DNA of 64,000 bases, taken from positions 123,555-187,554 of the forward strand of contig JAHDVP010000002.1 of NCBI GenBank assembly GCA_023384575.1, given 5' to 3'. The notes beneath the pieces are model-generated. The model was not told the origin of the DNA, made no database searches, and saw nothing but the letters and a program-made list of their open reading frames with translations. The stretch is from Acidobacteriota bacterium. Its GTDB lineage: Bacteria > Acidobacteriota > Vicinamibacteria > Vicinamibacterales > JAFNAJ01. Below, piece after piece: positions 44,436-54,284 of this stretch (the stretch's first letter is position 1; every line of letters begins with the position of its first letter). The position numbers and the translations under genes are program-made.

Positions 44436-45862
44436 TGCTGCACCTGCCGCTGCTGCGGCACGGACGGCCATATCGCAGCCTCGACCTGGCCATGGCCCCG
44501 CATTTCCGCACACAGGAGCCGTTTGTCGCGCTCAGTCAGGCGAACACGGGGCTGATCCGGCGCGACCTGCTGCGGCAGGCGGACGCGCGCGACGCGCTCG
44601 CGCGGCTGCCCGTCGCCGACCTGCTCGACCTCTCGCGCCGGGCCGCGCGCGCGTTTCTCGAGGCGACGCTCCCACTCGACCCCGAGGCGGGCAGCGTGCA
44701 GTCTCCAGGCGACTACGTCGCGCAGCTCTCGGCGACGACCGGCCTGCCTCACGTGCTGGTCCGGCGCAACATGGCGAAGATCGCCGGCGTGCTCGAGCGC
44801 ATCGACGAGGTCCTCGCCGGCCTCACCCGAGGCCTCGACCTCGGCGTGCTCGACCGGGGCCTCAGCTGCGGCGGCGCGACCCCCCTCTCGTTCTTCCCGC
44901 GCGCGCAGGCCCTCGGGGTCGTGCTGCCGAGCAACTCGCCCGGCGTCCACTCGCTCTGGGTTCCCGCGATCGCGCTGAAGATGCCGCTCGTGCTCAGGCC
45001 GGGCAGCGCCGAGCCGTGGACGCCGTATCGCGTCGCGCAGGCCTTCGTGCACGCCGGCTGCCCGCCGGAGGCGTTCAGCTTCTACCCCTCCGACCATGCC
45101 GGGGGGGCCGAGATCCTGCGCGCGTGCGGGCGCGGCATGGTCTTTGGCGACCACGCGTCCACGAGGAAATGGGCCGGCGACCCGCGCGTCGAGGTCCACG
45201 GCCCCGGCTACTCGAAGATCGTCATCGGCGACGATGCAGTCGACCGCTGGGAGGACTTCGTCGACGTCATCGCCACGTCGATTGCCGACAACGGGGGCCG
45301 GTCGTGCGTCAACGCCTCGGGCGTGTGGGTCACGCGCCACGGGGACGCCATCGCCGAAGCGCTCGCCGACCGCCTCGCACGCATCGTCCCGCGCCGCGAC
45401 GACGATCCCGAGGCGCTCATCGCGCCGTTCGCCGACCCGAAGGTGGCCGAACGTCTTTCGACGATCGTCGACGGCGGTCTGGCGGAGCCCGGGGCCACCG
45501 ATGTCAGCCAGGCCAGGCGTGGCCGCGAGCGCCTGGTGCGTTGGGAGGGCGCGACGTACCTGCTGCCGACCATCATCCGCTGCGGCCCCGACCACACGCT
45601 CGCCAACCGCGAGTTCCTCTTTCCCTTCGCGAGTGTCGTGGAGGTGCCCGAGGCCCACCTGCCCGAGGCGTGCGGCCCCTCGCTCGTCGTGACGGCCATC
45701 ACGTCGAACGAGCGCCTGATCGACCGGCTGCTGGCCTCGCCGCTCGTCGACCGCCTGAACCTCGGCGTCATCCCAACCAACCAGATCGTGTGGAATCAGC
45801 CGCACGAGGGGAACCTGTTCGAGCACCTGTACGCGAGACGATCGATCCAGATCCCGGCCTGA
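44435..45862 (+). CDS. Aldehyde dehydrogenase-fold protein, possible LuxC-like acyl reductase
   Basis: A 475-residue ALDH-superfamily protein. The cofactor region is GVVLPSNSPGVHSLWVPAIA and the catalytic Cys291 lies in NGGRSCVNAS. C-terminal landmarks include LANREFLFPFASVVEV and LNLGVIPTNQIVW. The Glu that hydrolyses the thioester in true ALDHs (in ELGG) is not evident, as in acyl-CoA reductases. Translational coupling with the adenylating gene suggests that an activated acyl group is handed to this Cys and reduced to an aldehyde. The acyl substrate is unknown. Confidence 0.75.
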   Translation: MLHLPLLRHGRPYRSLDLAMAPHFRTQEPFVALSQANTGLIRRDLLRQADARDALARLPVADLLDLSRRAARAFLEATLPLDPEAGSVQSPGDYVAQLSATTGLPHVLVRRNMAKIAGVLERIDEVLAGLTRGLDLGVLDRGLSCGGATPLSFFPRAQALGVVLPSNSPGVHSLWVPAIALKMPLVLRPGSAEPWTPYRVAQAFVHAGCPPEAFSFYPSDHAGGAEILRACGRGMVFGDHASTRKWAGDPRVEVHGPGYSKIVIGDDAVDRWEDFVDVIATSIADNGGRSCVNASGVWVTRHGDAIAEALADRLARIVPRRDDDPEALIAPFADPKVAERLSTIVDGGLAEPGATDVSQARRGRERLVRWEGATYLLPTIIRCGPDHTLANREFLFPFASVVEVPEAHLPEACGPSLVVTAITSNERLIDRLLASPLVDRLNLGVIPTNQIVWNQPHEGNLFEHLYARRSIQIPA

Positions 45863-45900
45863 AGGGCGTGGAGGGAGCCGGGGGCGCAGAGCGAAGCACC

Positions 45901-46057
45901 GCAGAGGCGCCGAGGCGCAAAGACGCGCACGGACAGGGGCCCGGCGGGGCGCGGCGCAGCCGCGCAGCGGGAGGCACGGCGGCTGTTTTCGCGATCTGCC
46001 CGACCGAGCGTGAGCCTCTGCGCGCCTTTGGTTGTCTTCGCGCCTCGGCGCCTTTGC
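45901..46057. repeat. Long imperfect inverted repeat
   Basis: The arm at 45901-45923 pairs with 46035-46057 at 21 of 23 positions. Each arm contains the GCGCC-GAGGCGC core, and about 110 bases lie between. The element fills most of the gap between the ALDH-like gene and the glycosyltransferase. It has no open frame of its own. Confidence 0.75.
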
Positions 46058-46141
46058 GGTATCCCATCGTCTGCGTCTCCGCGCCCGCCGCGCTCTCGAA
46101 CCCTTGTGATATCGTCAGGTTTCGGGCCTCTGGAGACCCTG

Positions 46142-47467
46142 GTGAAGCTGCTGTCGATCACGGCCGGCGCGGCCAACATGTACTGCGGGAGCTGTCTGCG
46201 CGACAACGCGCTCGCGGCCGAACTGCGGGCGCGCGGCCACGACGTGCTGCTCGTTCCGCTCTACACCCCGACGCGGACCGACGAACCGAACGTCAGCGAT
46301 CGCCACGTCTTCTTCGGCGGGGTGAGCGTCTACCTCCAGCAGTACGTCCCGTTCTTCCGCCGCACCCCGCGGCTGCTCGACTGGCTGTTCGACCGGCCGG
46401 CGCTCATCCGTGCCGTCTCGGGCCGATCCATCCAGACCGATCCGAAGATGCTCGGCGAGTTGACCGTGTCGATGCTCCGTGGGGCACTGGGGCACCAGCG
46501 CAAGGAGGTCGACAAGCTGCTCGCGTGGCTTGCGGACGAGCCGCGTCCCGACGTGGTCAGCCTGCCGAACACGCTCCTCATCGGCCTGGCCCGCCCGCTG
46601 AGCCAGGCACTCGACCGGCCGGTGTGCTGTACGCTGCAGGGAGAAGACCTCTTCCTCGATGGCCTCGTCGAGCCGTTCCGGACGGAGGCGCTCGACCTGA
46701 TCCGCCGCCAGGTCGCCGAGGTCGACACCTTCGTGAGCGTCAGCGCGTACTACGCCGAGTACATGGCGGGCTACCTCGGCATCCCGCGTCGGCAGATTCG
46801 CGTGGCGCCGCTCGGCATCAGCCTGACCGGCTACGACAGCTCGCCCCGTCCGCGCAACGACCCGTTCCGCATCGGCTACTTCGCACGCATCGCGCCCGAG
46901 AAGGGCCTGCACCGGTTGGCGTCCGCGTACCGGCACCTGCGCCACGACCTCGGCCTGCCACCATCGCGTCTCGAGGCCGCCGGGTACCTGGGCGCGGAAC
47001 ATGCTGCGTATCTCGCCGATGTCGAGCGGCAGATGCGCGACTGGGGTCTGGGCGACGAGTTCCACTACCACGGAGTCGTCGACCGCGCCGCCAAGATCGC
47101 CTTCCTCCGCTCGCTCGACGTGCTCTCGGTCCCCTCCCCCTACCACGAGCCCAAGGGGCTGTTCGTGCTCGAGGCGCTCGCCTGCGGCACGCCGGTCGTC
47201 CAGCCCGCGCACGGCGCCTACCCGGAGATGATCGAGCGGACCGGGGGCGGCCTGCTCGTGCCTCCCGACGACGACGCGGCACTCGCCGAGGCGCTGCTGC
47301 GGGTGTGGCGCGACCCGGAGCTCGCGCGCACGCTCGGCGAGCGCGGCGCCGCCGGCGTGGTCGAGCACTACAGCGTGTCGCGCATGGCCGATACCATCAC
47401 CGCGATCTACGGCGACGTGCTCGCCGAGGCGCGGGGCACGGCGTCGACCGCCGTAGGACTGCGGTGA
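46142..47467 (+). CDS. Group 1/GT4 family glycosyltransferase
   Basis: A 441-residue GT-B glycosyltransferase. The N-terminal domain starts KLLSITAGAANMYCGSC and includes DVVSLPNTLLIGLARPLS. The C-terminal nucleotide-sugar domain has IGYFARIAPEKGLHRLASAY and the retaining GT4 signature EPKGLFVLEALACGTPVV. It would transfer a sugar from a nucleotide donor to a lipid, metabolite or glycan; the acceptor is unknown. The GTG at 46142 is preceded by GGAG. The in-frame extension upstream runs through the inverted repeat and is not credible. Confidence 0.85.
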   Translation: MKLLSITAGAANMYCGSCLRDNALAAELRARGHDVLLVPLYTPTRTDEPNVSDRHVFFGGVSVYLQQYVPFFRRTPRLLDWLFDRPALIRAVSGRSIQTDPKMLGELTVSMLRGALGHQRKEVDKLLAWLADEPRPDVVSLPNTLLIGLARPLSQALDRPVCCTLQGEDLFLDGLVEPFRTEALDLIRRQVAEVDTFVSVSAYYAEYMAGYLGIPRRQIRVAPLGISLTGYDSSPRPRNDPFRIGYFARIAPEKGLHRLASAYRHLRHDLGLPPSRLEAAGYLGAEHAAYLADVERQMRDWGLGDEFHYHGVVDRAAKIAFLRSLDVLSVPSPYHEPKGLFVLEALACGTPVVQPAHGAYPEMIERTGGGLLVPPDDDAALAEALLRVWRDPELARTLGERGAAGVVEHYSVSRMADTITAIYGDVLAEARGTASTAVGLR

Positions 47468-47474
47468 GCCGGCC

Positions 47475-48146
47475 GTGCTGACGCTCGACCACGTGTCGAA
47501 GATCTACGAGGCGCCCGACGGCCCGCTGCCGATCCTCCGTGACGTCTCTCTCGCCCTCGACGCCGGAGACGCCTGCGCCATCGTCGGTCCGTCGGGCAGC
47601 GGGAAGAGCACGCTGCTGCACGTACTCGGTACGCTCGACGCGCCCACGAGCGGGCGGGTGACCTTCGACGGGACCAACCCGTTCGCCCTCGACGAGACCG
47701 CCCTCGCGACGTTTCGAAACGCTCACATCGGCTTCGTGTTCCAGGATCACTGCCTCCTGCCGCAGTGTACGGTCCTCGAGAACGTGCTGACGCCGACGCT
47801 CGTGGCGAGCCCGCGCCCCGCCGATGCCACCGGCCGCGCGCGCCACCTGCTCGACCGCGTCGGCCTCGGCCACCGGCTCGCCCACCGCCCTGCTGAGCTG
47901 TCGGGCGGCGAGAAGCAACGCGTTGCGATCGCTCGGGCCCTCGTCAACGACCCGCGGCTCGTCCTCTGCGACGAGCCCACCGGCAACCTCGATCACCGGT
48001 CGGCCGACACGGTCGCCGACCTGCTGCTCGAGCTCCACGCCAGCCGTCGGGGCCTGCTCGTCGTCGTCACGCACAGCACCGACCTCGCGCGCCGCTTCGC
48101 GCGCCGCTACCAGATCGTCGAGGGCGCCCTGACGACGACGTCATGA
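47475..48146 (+). CDS. LolD/MacB-type ABC transporter ATP-binding protein
   Basis: A 223-residue ATPase: Walker [10 protein letters not shown] (38-46), [18 protein letters not shown], signature LSGGEKQR, Walker [13 protein letters not shown] and switch VVVTHS. It belongs to the LolD/MacB group that drives FtsX-like permeases. It starts with GTG seven bases after the glycosyltransferase, and its 3' end overlaps the permease gene (ATGA), so the pair forms one transporter. Confidence 0.9.
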   Translation: MLTLDHVSKIYEAPDGPLPILRDVSLALDAGDACAIVGPSGSGKSTLLHVLGTLDAPTSGRVTFDGTNPFALDETALATFRNAHIGFVFQDHCLLPQCTVLENVLTPTLVASPRPADATGRARHLLDRVGLGHRLAHRPAELSGGEKQRVAIARALVNDPRLVLCDEPTGNLDHRSADTVADLLLELHASRRGLLVVVTHSTDLARRFARRYQIVEGALTTTS

Positions 48147-51100
48147 CCCGGCGGACCCTGGCGCTTCGCAGCCTCGTGTACTTCTGGCGGACGCACACGG
48201 CCACGACCGCCGGGCTCGCGACCGCGGTCGCCGTGCTCACGGGCGCGCTGCTCGTCGGGGAGTCGGTGCGCGCGAGCCTCCGCTCGATCGTCGTCGGCCG
48301 TCTCGGCACCACGGATGTCGTGGTCTCCGGGGCGTCGTACTTCAGTGAAGGGCTCGCTGGCACCAGCATCGGCACCGTGGTGCGGGCCGCCGTGCCGATC
48401 GTCGTGCTCGAGGGGGCGGTGGTGCACGAGCCCTCGAAGCGGCGCGCCGGCCGGGTGACGGTCTACGGGGTCGACGATCGCTTCTGGAGCTTCCACGGCC
48501 GCACGGACCTCGCCTCGGGTCCGGGTCCACGGGACGCGTGGGTCGGCGAGGCGCTGGCCGACCACCTCGGGGCGGCGCCGGGCGACGACCTCGTGCTCAC
48601 CGTCGAGCGGGCCGAGGCCATCCCGGCCGGCGCGCTGCAGGGGCGCCGCGACGAACCTGGCCGGCTGATTCGCGTGACCATCGGCAGGACCCTCGCGGCA
48701 AGCGACCTCGGCGAGTTCTCCTTCGCGTGGCAGCAGGCGACGCCCCGCATCGTGTTCGTCCCGCTCTCCAGGCTGCAGCGTGACCTCGACCGGCGCGGGC
48801 GCGTGAACGCGTTGCTCGTGGCGTTCGCGCCCGAGGCCATCGATTCGTCGGGCGTGCCGACGGCCGAAGCCCACCAGGCGCTCGCCGATCGGCTGCGCGA
48901 GGTCTACGCGCTTGGCGACATCGGCCTGCGCGTCCGACTCGCCGGCCCGGGGCCGATGGTCGCCGTCGAGAGCGAGAGCGGCTTCGTGTCGCCCGCGCTG
49001 GCCGGCGAGGTCGACGCGGTGGCCCGACGCGCCGGCCTCGCGGCCCTTCCGGTGCTCACCTACATCGCGAACACGATCCGCCTCGGACAGCGCGAGATCC
49101 CCTACTCGACGGTCAGCGCCCTCGACCTGACCGCGTACGGCCATCCCACCGCCACGGCTCGCTCGCCAAACGCCCCCCCGGCCATGGCCTCGGGCCTGCC
49201 GCCACTCTGGCTCAATGCCTGGGCGGCCGACGATCTCGGCGCGCGCCCGGGCGACCAGGTGGAGCTCGATTACTTCGTCTGGCGCGACGAGGATGGGCTG
49301 TCGACGCAGTCGACGGCCTTCGAGCTCGCTGGCGTCGTACCTCTATCGGGCGCGGGCGTCGACGCCGACCTGACGCCGGAGTACCCGGGGATCACCGGCG
49401 AGACGAGCCTCGCCGACTGGGACCCGCCCTTTCCAGTCGACCTGTCGCGGGTGCGCGATGTCGACGAACGCTACTGGGACGACTACCGGACCACACCGAA
49501 GGCGTTCGTCCTGCCCGACGATGGCCGTCGTCTCTGGAGCACGCGATACGGCGACGCGACGTCGTTCCGGTTCGCCTTCGAGGGAGGCGCGACCGACCGG
49601 CACGTCGACGACCTGACGCGCGCGCTTCGCGACGCGATCGACCCGGTGGCCGCAGGAGCGCTCGTCGTGCTGCCGGTCAGGCGCGACGGACTCGAAGCGG
49701 CACGCGGCACCACGGATTTCGGCGAGTATTTCCTGTACTTCAGCGCGTTCCTGATGGCCTCGGCACTCCTGCTCGCCGGGCTGTTCTTCCGCCTCGGCGT
49801 GGACCAGCGGTCGCGTGAAATCGGCCTGCTGCGCGCCGTGGGGTTCTCACCGCCGCTCGTCCGGCGCCTGTTGCTCGCCGAGGGCACGGCGATCGCCGCG
49901 CTGGGCACGTTCTCCGGAACCCTTCTCGGCGTCGCGTACGCGTGGGCCATCATGCACGCGCTGTCGACCTGGTGGGTCGGCGCCGTGGGCACGACGGCCC
50001 TCGCGTTGAGCGTCTCGGCGCGCCCCCTGGCGCTCGGCGCGGCCGGAGGCCTCGTCACGAGCCTGGTCGTGCTCGGGTGGGCGCTCGGGCGCCTCGTCGC
50101 GGTGTCGCCACGATGGCTGCTCGCCAATGCCCCGGGTGCCGACGTCCGGACCGCAACGGCGGCGGGCGCGCGGGCCACGGCGCGGCGGATGACGCGCATC
50201 GCGGTGGGGCTCGCGATCGTCGGCCTGGTGCTGCTCGCCGCCGCCCTCCTCGAGGGCATCGACCCGGTCGCGGGCTTCTTCGGGGCGGGTCTGGCCGGCC
50301 TCGGCGCCGCCCTCGCGGCCTTCCGCGCCTCGCTCGGACGCACCTCGGACGTCGGTCCGTCGCGGCCGTGGCGGGCTATCGTGGGCCTTGGCGTGCGCGG
50401 CGCCGAGTTCCGGCCCGGCCGCGCGGCCCTCGCCGTCGCGCTCATCGCCTTTGCCACCTTCGTCATCGTCGCCGTCGGCGCGTTCCGGCGAGACGCCGGC
50501 CGCAACCCCGCCGACCCAGCCAGCGGCACGGGCGGCTTCGCCTTGATGGTCGAGACGACCTTGCCCGTGATGCACGACGCGAACTCGCCGGGCGGGCGGG
50601 AGGACATCTCGGCGATTCCCCCACCGATCGATCTCGACGACGTGCGGTTCTGGCGCCTGCGCCTGCGTCCTGGAGAAGACGGCAGTTGCGTCAACCTGTA
50701 CCGGCCCAGGAACCCGCGTCTGCTCGGGGTGCCTCCCGGGCTCGCCGAGGCCAACCGCTTCTCGTTCAGCCGCTCGCTGGCCGAGACGCCCGCCGAACGC
50801 GAGAACCCGTGGACCCTGCTCGACCGACGGTTCGACGATGGCAGCGTGCCGGCCATTGTCGACCAGACGTCGCTCAGCTACGTCCTCCACATGAAGCTCG
50901 GCGATGTCTTCGAAATCGACCGGGCACCGGCGCCCCCGATCCGCCTGCGCCTGGTGGCCGCCCTTGCCGACAGCATGCTGCAGTCCGAACTGCTGATCGC
51001 CGAGCAGGCCTTTCTGGAGCTCTTCCCCAATCTCGACGGCGCGCGCGTGCTGCTCGTCGACGCGCCGTTCGATCGCGTGCCGGAGCTCTCGACCGGGCTC

Positions 51101-51559
51101 GAGGCGTGGCTCGACGACTACGGCGCCGAGGCGATGTCGACCACCGAGCGGCTGGCCGGCTTTCACCGGGTCGAGAACACGTACCTGTCGACGTTCCAGG
51201 CGCTCGGCGCGTTGGGACTTCTGCTCGGCACCGTCGGGGTTGGTCTGGTCCTGCTGCGTGGCGTGCTCGAGCAGCGGCGCGAGATCGCGGTGCTGAGGGC
51301 GGTCGGTTATCAGCCGAAGCACCTGGCGCTGCTCGTCGTGGCCGAGAGCGCGTTTCTCACGGGCTGGGGTCTCGCCGCAGGCGCGCTCTGCGCCGTCGTT
51401 GCGGTCGTGCCCGCCGTCGCCGAGCGGGCCCAGGGCCTGCCCGTCGGATCGCTCGCCCTGCTCGTGATCGGCGTCGCTGCGGTCGCCCTGCTCTCGTCGC
51501 TCGCGGCGGCGCGGGCGGCCAGCCGCACGCCCCTCATCTCGACGCTCCGAACCGAGTAG
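48143..51559 (+). CDS. Giant FtsX-like ABC permease (1138 residues)
   Basis: An inner-membrane permease with two FtsX-like halves. The N-terminal helix is ATTAGLATAVAVLTGALLVG. A very large periplasmic part (about residues 40-520) follows, then a helix cluster near 525-720 (YFLYFSAFLMASALLLAGLF, loop SREIGLLRAVGFSPPLVRRL). A second periplasmic domain lies at about 770-1010, and C-terminal helices (LGTVGVGLVLLRGVLEQRRE, then IAVLRAVGYQPKHLALLVV) end the protein. This plan fits LolC/E-like or uncharacterised export permeases rather than an importer. The cargo is unknown, and no dedicated binding protein is encoded beside it. Confidence 0.85.
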   Translation: MTRRTLALRSLVYFWRTHTATTAGLATAVAVLTGALLVGESVRASLRSIVVGRLGTTDVVVSGASYFSEGLAGTSIGTVVRAAVPIVVLEGAVVHEPSKRRAGRVTVYGVDDRFWSFHGRTDLASGPGPRDAWVGEALADHLGAAPGDDLVLTVERAEAIPAGALQGRRDEPGRLIRVTIGRTLAASDLGEFSFAWQQATPRIVFVPLSRLQRDLDRRGRVNALLVAFAPEAIDSSGVPTAEAHQALADRLREVYALGDIGLRVRLAGPGPMVAVESESGFVSPALAGEVDAVARRAGLAALPVLTYIANTIRLGQREIPYSTVSALDLTAYGHPTATARSPNAPPAMASGLPPLWLNAWAADDLGARPGDQVELDYFVWRDEDGLSTQSTAFELAGVVPLSGAGVDADLTPEYPGITGETSLADWDPPFPVDLSRVRDVDERYWDDYRTTPKAFVLPDDGRRLWSTRYGDATSFRFAFEGGATDRHVDDLTRALRDAIDPVAAGALVVLPVRRDGLEAARGTTDFGEYFLYFSAFLMASALLLAGLFFRLGVDQRSREIGLLRAVGFSPPLVRRLLLAEGTAIAALGTFSGTLLGVAYAWAIMHALSTWWVGAVGTTALALSVSARPLALGAAGGLVTSLVVLGWALGRLVAVSPRWLLANAPGADVRTATAAGARATARRMTRIAVGLAIVGLVLLAAALLEGIDPVAGFFGAGLAGLGAALAAFRASLGRTSDVGPSRPWRAIVGLGVRGAEFRPGRAALAVALIAFATFVIVAVGAFRRDAGRNPADPASGTGGFALMVETTLPVMHDANSPGGREDISAIPPPIDLDDVRFWRLRLRPGEDGSCVNLYRPRNPRLLGVPPGLAEANRFSFSRSLAETPAERENPWTLLDRRFDDGSVPAIVDQTSLSYVLHMKLGDVFEIDRAPAPPIRLRLVAALADSMLQSELLIAEQAFLELFPNLDGARVLLVDAPFDRVPELSTGLEAWLDDYGAEAMSTTERLAGFHRVENTYLSTFQALGALGLLLGTVGVGLVLLRGVLEQRREIAVLRAVGYQPKHLALLVVAESAFLTGWGLAAGALCAVVAVVPAVAERAQGLPVGSLALLVIGVAAVALLSSLAAARAASRTPLISTLRTE

Positions 51560-51560
51560 C

Positions 51561-51670
51561 GGCGACGCGACGCGTCGCCGTCGGCGTCGCGGCCGTGAGC
51601 GTCAATGCGGTGCGTCGTGGCGGCGACGCGATGCGTCGCCGTGAAGTGTCGACGCGGTGCGTCGCCGTGA
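51561..51670. repeat. Clustered degenerate repeats around GCGATGCGTCGCCGTGA
   Basis: Four copies of a roughly 20-base unit follow the permease stop, at about 51561, 51602, 51623 and 51649. They share GACGCGRTGCGTCGCCG. Each copy has internal dyad symmetry (GGCGAC...GTCGCC). The rest of the 289-base gap before the next gene shows no clear structure. Confidence 0.7.
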
Positions 51671-51848
51671 GGGGCGACGGACGCCTTTCGTTGCCCCGTC
51701 GATCGGGGAACGCCAGGTCGCGGCGAATCGCGGTCGATGTCGCAGGTCGTGGTCCCGGGGTGTGGGACAATGGAGGGGCCCTGAACGACTGTTCACCTCC
51801 GGGCCGCCCGCGCGAGGCGGCCGCGCTCGATCGCAGGAGAGCCGAAGC

Positions 51849-53117
51849 ATGCGTCGACTTCCCCTGTTCACCGCCTGCCTGACAGTGGGCGTCCTGGCGT
51901 CTCCGGCGGCCGGCGACTGGCCGCACTGGCGCGGACCGTCGTTCCACGGCGTGAGCCCCGAGACGAACCTGCCGGTGAGGTGGTCCGACACGGAGAACGT
52001 CGCGTGGCGGGTGGCGATGCCGGCGTGGAGCGGGTCGACGCCCATCATCTCCGGTGAGACGATCTTCCTGAACGTCGCCGACGGCGACGACCTCTCCCTC
52101 TGGGCCCTCGACCGGGGCCAGGGCGACGTCGCGTGGAAGGCGCACCTCGGCGGGGGCAACCAGCGCCAGCGCAAGCAGAACATGTCGTCGCCTTCTCCGG
52201 TGACCGACGGCCGCCACGTGTTCGTGATGACGGGCACCGGGGTGCTCAAAGCCTTCGATTTCGCTGGAAAGGAGATCTGGGGACGCGACATCCAGAACGA
52301 CTACGGACGCTTCGGCCTCAACTGGGGCTATGCCTCGTCGCCGCTGCTGCACGACGGCGCGCTGTTCGTGCAGGTCCTGCACGGGATGAAGACCGACGAC
52401 CCGTCGTATATCCTGCGTATCGACGCGGCGACGGGCAAAACCGTCTGGCGCGTCGAGCGACCAACCGACGCGATCCGTGAATCGCCCGACTCGTACACGA
52501 CACCGGCGCTGGTGCGGCACGACGGGCGGGAGGAGATCGTCATCAGCGGCGGGGACTCTGTGACGGGGCACGATCCAGTGACGGGCAGGGAGTTGTGGCG
52601 GCTCAACGGGCTGAACCCGGAGAACAACCCCTTCTATCGCATCGTCGCCTCGCCCGTCGTCGGCGACGGGATGATCTTCGTGCCGAGCCGCGAGCGGCCG
52701 CTCGTGGCGGTCCGCGCGGGCGGCCGGGGCGACGTCACCGAGTCGCACCGGCTGTGGGCGTTCAACAACGGCCCCGACGTGCCGTCACCCGTGTTCGACG
52801 GCCGGTACCTGTTCATCGTCAACGACAAGGGCATCGTCTACTGCCTCGACGCGAAGACGGGCGAGCAGGTGTGGGGCCCGCAGCGGCTCGCTCCTGGAAC
52901 CTACAGCGGGTCGCCCGTGCTGGCCGATGGCAGGATCTACGTCACGAACGAGGATGGTCTGACGAGCGTGTTCCGCGCCGGGTCGTCCTTCGAGCTGCTC
53001 GCAGAGAACGCACTGAACGACTACGTTCTCAGCTCGCCGGCGGTGTCGGAGGGTCAGGTGTTCGTTCGCACGGCCCAGTGGCTGTACGCCATCGGCGATC
53101 GGCGGCCGGGGCGCTGA
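51849..53117 (+). CDS. PQQ-binding-like beta-propeller protein, exported
   Basis: A 422-residue protein with a short signal peptide ([16 protein letters not shown]). The body is a beta-propeller of the quinoprotein/BamB type: [14 protein letters not shown] at the start, then repeated blades ending in W or Y with GKxVW-like turns ([36 protein letters not shown]). Quinoprotein catalytic residues and the cofactor-stacking features of true PQQ dehydrogenases are not apparent, so a binding or scaffold role is likely. AGGAGA lies upstream of the ATG. Partner unknown. Confidence 0.82.
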   Translation: MRRLPLFTACLTVGVLASPAAGDWPHWRGPSFHGVSPETNLPVRWSDTENVAWRVAMPAWSGSTPIISGETIFLNVADGDDLSLWALDRGQGDVAWKAHLGGGNQRQRKQNMSSPSPVTDGRHVFVMTGTGVLKAFDFAGKEIWGRDIQNDYGRFGLNWGYASSPLLHDGALFVQVLHGMKTDDPSYILRIDAATGKTVWRVERPTDAIRESPDSYTTPALVRHDGREEIVISGGDSVTGHDPVTGRELWRLNGLNPENNPFYRIVASPVVGDGMIFVPSRERPLVAVRAGGRGDVTESHRLWAFNNGPDVPSPVFDGRYLFIVNDKGIVYCLDAKTGEQVWGPQRLAPGTYSGSPVLADGRIYVTNEDGLTSVFRAGSSFELLAENALNDYVLSSPAVSEGQVFVRTAQWLYAIGDRRPGR

Positions 53118-53189
53118 CGGTCGAACCCGGCACACGGAGCGAGGTCTGAGAAGAGCGCGGTCAGCGCTCGCAGAGGCAGGCAGGAGCGC

Positions 53190-54281
53190 ATGTCCCAGGA
53201 CCGGTTTCGCAAGGGCTTTTTGCTGCTGCTGGTCGTCGCCATCTCGGCCGGGTTCCTGTGGCTCGTGCACGGCTTCGTCCTGACGATCCTGCTCGCGGCG
53301 ATCTTCGCGGGCCTCGGCCACCCCGTCTACCGGCGGCTGCTCGGCCTCGTCCGGGGCCGGGCGCCGCTCGCCTCGGCGCTCACGGTGCTGCTCGGCCTCG
53401 TGCTCGTGGTCGGCCCGCTGCTGACCGTGGCGGGCGTCGTGGTCGCCGAGGCCGTCCGCGTGAGCGAGGGCGTGCGTCCGCGCGTCCAGGAACTGCTCGC
53501 CCAGCCCGTCGTGATCGACCAGTACCTCGAACGCGTGCCCGGCTACGCGCGCATCGCGCCGTACCGCGAACAGATTCTCGTCAAGGCGGGCGAGCTCGTC
53601 GGCGGACTCGGCGGGTTTCTCGTCCAGTCGTTGTCCAACACGACCCGCGGCACGGTCACGTTCTTTTTCCACTTCTTCCTGCTGCTCTACGCGATGTTCT
53701 TCCTGCTGATGGACGGCAGGGCGATGCTGGCGCGGGCCCTCACCTACCTCCCGCTGCGCGAAGCCGAGAAGGACCTGATGCTCGGGAAGTTCGTCTCGGT
53801 GACGCGCGCCACGGTGAAGGGCACCTTGCTGATTGGCCTTGCGCAGGGCGTCCTCGCCGGGATCGCGTTCTGGGTGGTGGGCATCGACGGCGCGGTCTTC
53901 TGGGGCACCGTGATGGTCGTGCTCTCGGTCATCCCGGCGGTGGGCGCGGCGCTGGTCTGGGTGCCGGCCGCGATCATCCTGGCCGTCATGGGCTCGGTCG
54001 GCAAGGCGATTGGGCTCGCCCTGTTCTGCGGAATCGTCGTGGGCAGCGTCGACAACGTGCTCAGGCCGAAGCTCGTCGGCCGAGACACGCAGATGCACGA
54101 CCTCATGATCCTCTTCTCGACGCTGGGGGGGATCATCGCGCTCGGACCGGTGGGCTTCATCGTCGGGCCCATCGTCGCGGCGCTGTTCGTGACGACCTGG
54201 GAGCTCTTCGGCGTCGCCTACCGCGACCTGCTCGACAGCCCCGAACCCGCCAGCGCCGAGACCGGCTCGCCGGCGGAGTGA
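53190..54281 (+). CDS. AI-2E family transporter (PerM/TqsA-like)
   Basis: A 363-residue inner-membrane protein with about eight helices. They include GFLLLLVVAISAGFLWLVHG and FVLTILLAAIFAGLGHPVY at the N-terminus, with a soluble segment at about residues 95-150. The C-terminal half has the family pattern IGLAQGVLAGIAFWVVGI, VLSVIPAVGAALVWVPAA and DNVLRPKLVGRDTQMHDLMI. Family members export various small solutes, so the AI-2 name is not a reliable substrate call. AGGAG lies before the ATG. It converges with the histidine kinase gene, three bases apart. Confidence 0.88.
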   Translation: MSQDRFRKGFLLLLVVAISAGFLWLVHGFVLTILLAAIFAGLGHPVYRRLLGLVRGRAPLASALTVLLGLVLVVGPLLTVAGVVVAEAVRVSEGVRPRVQELLAQPVVIDQYLERVPGYARIAPYREQILVKAGELVGGLGGFLVQSLSNTTRGTVTFFFHFFLLLYAMFFLLMDGRAMLARALTYLPLREAEKDLMLGKFVSVTRATVKGTLLIGLAQGVLAGIAFWVVGIDGAVFWGTVMVVLSVIPAVGAALVWVPAAIILAVMGSVGKAIGLALFCGIVVGSVDNVLRPKLVGRDTQMHDLMILFSTLGGIIALGPVGFIVGPIVAALFVTTWELFGVAYRDLLDSPEPASAETGSPAE

Positions 54282-54284
54282 GCG

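Noticed and set aside
43356..45862. Bioluminescence operon
   Set aside because: LuxE- and LuxC-like folds are present but no luciferase (luxA/luxB) or flavin reductase gene lies nearby, so light production is not supported.
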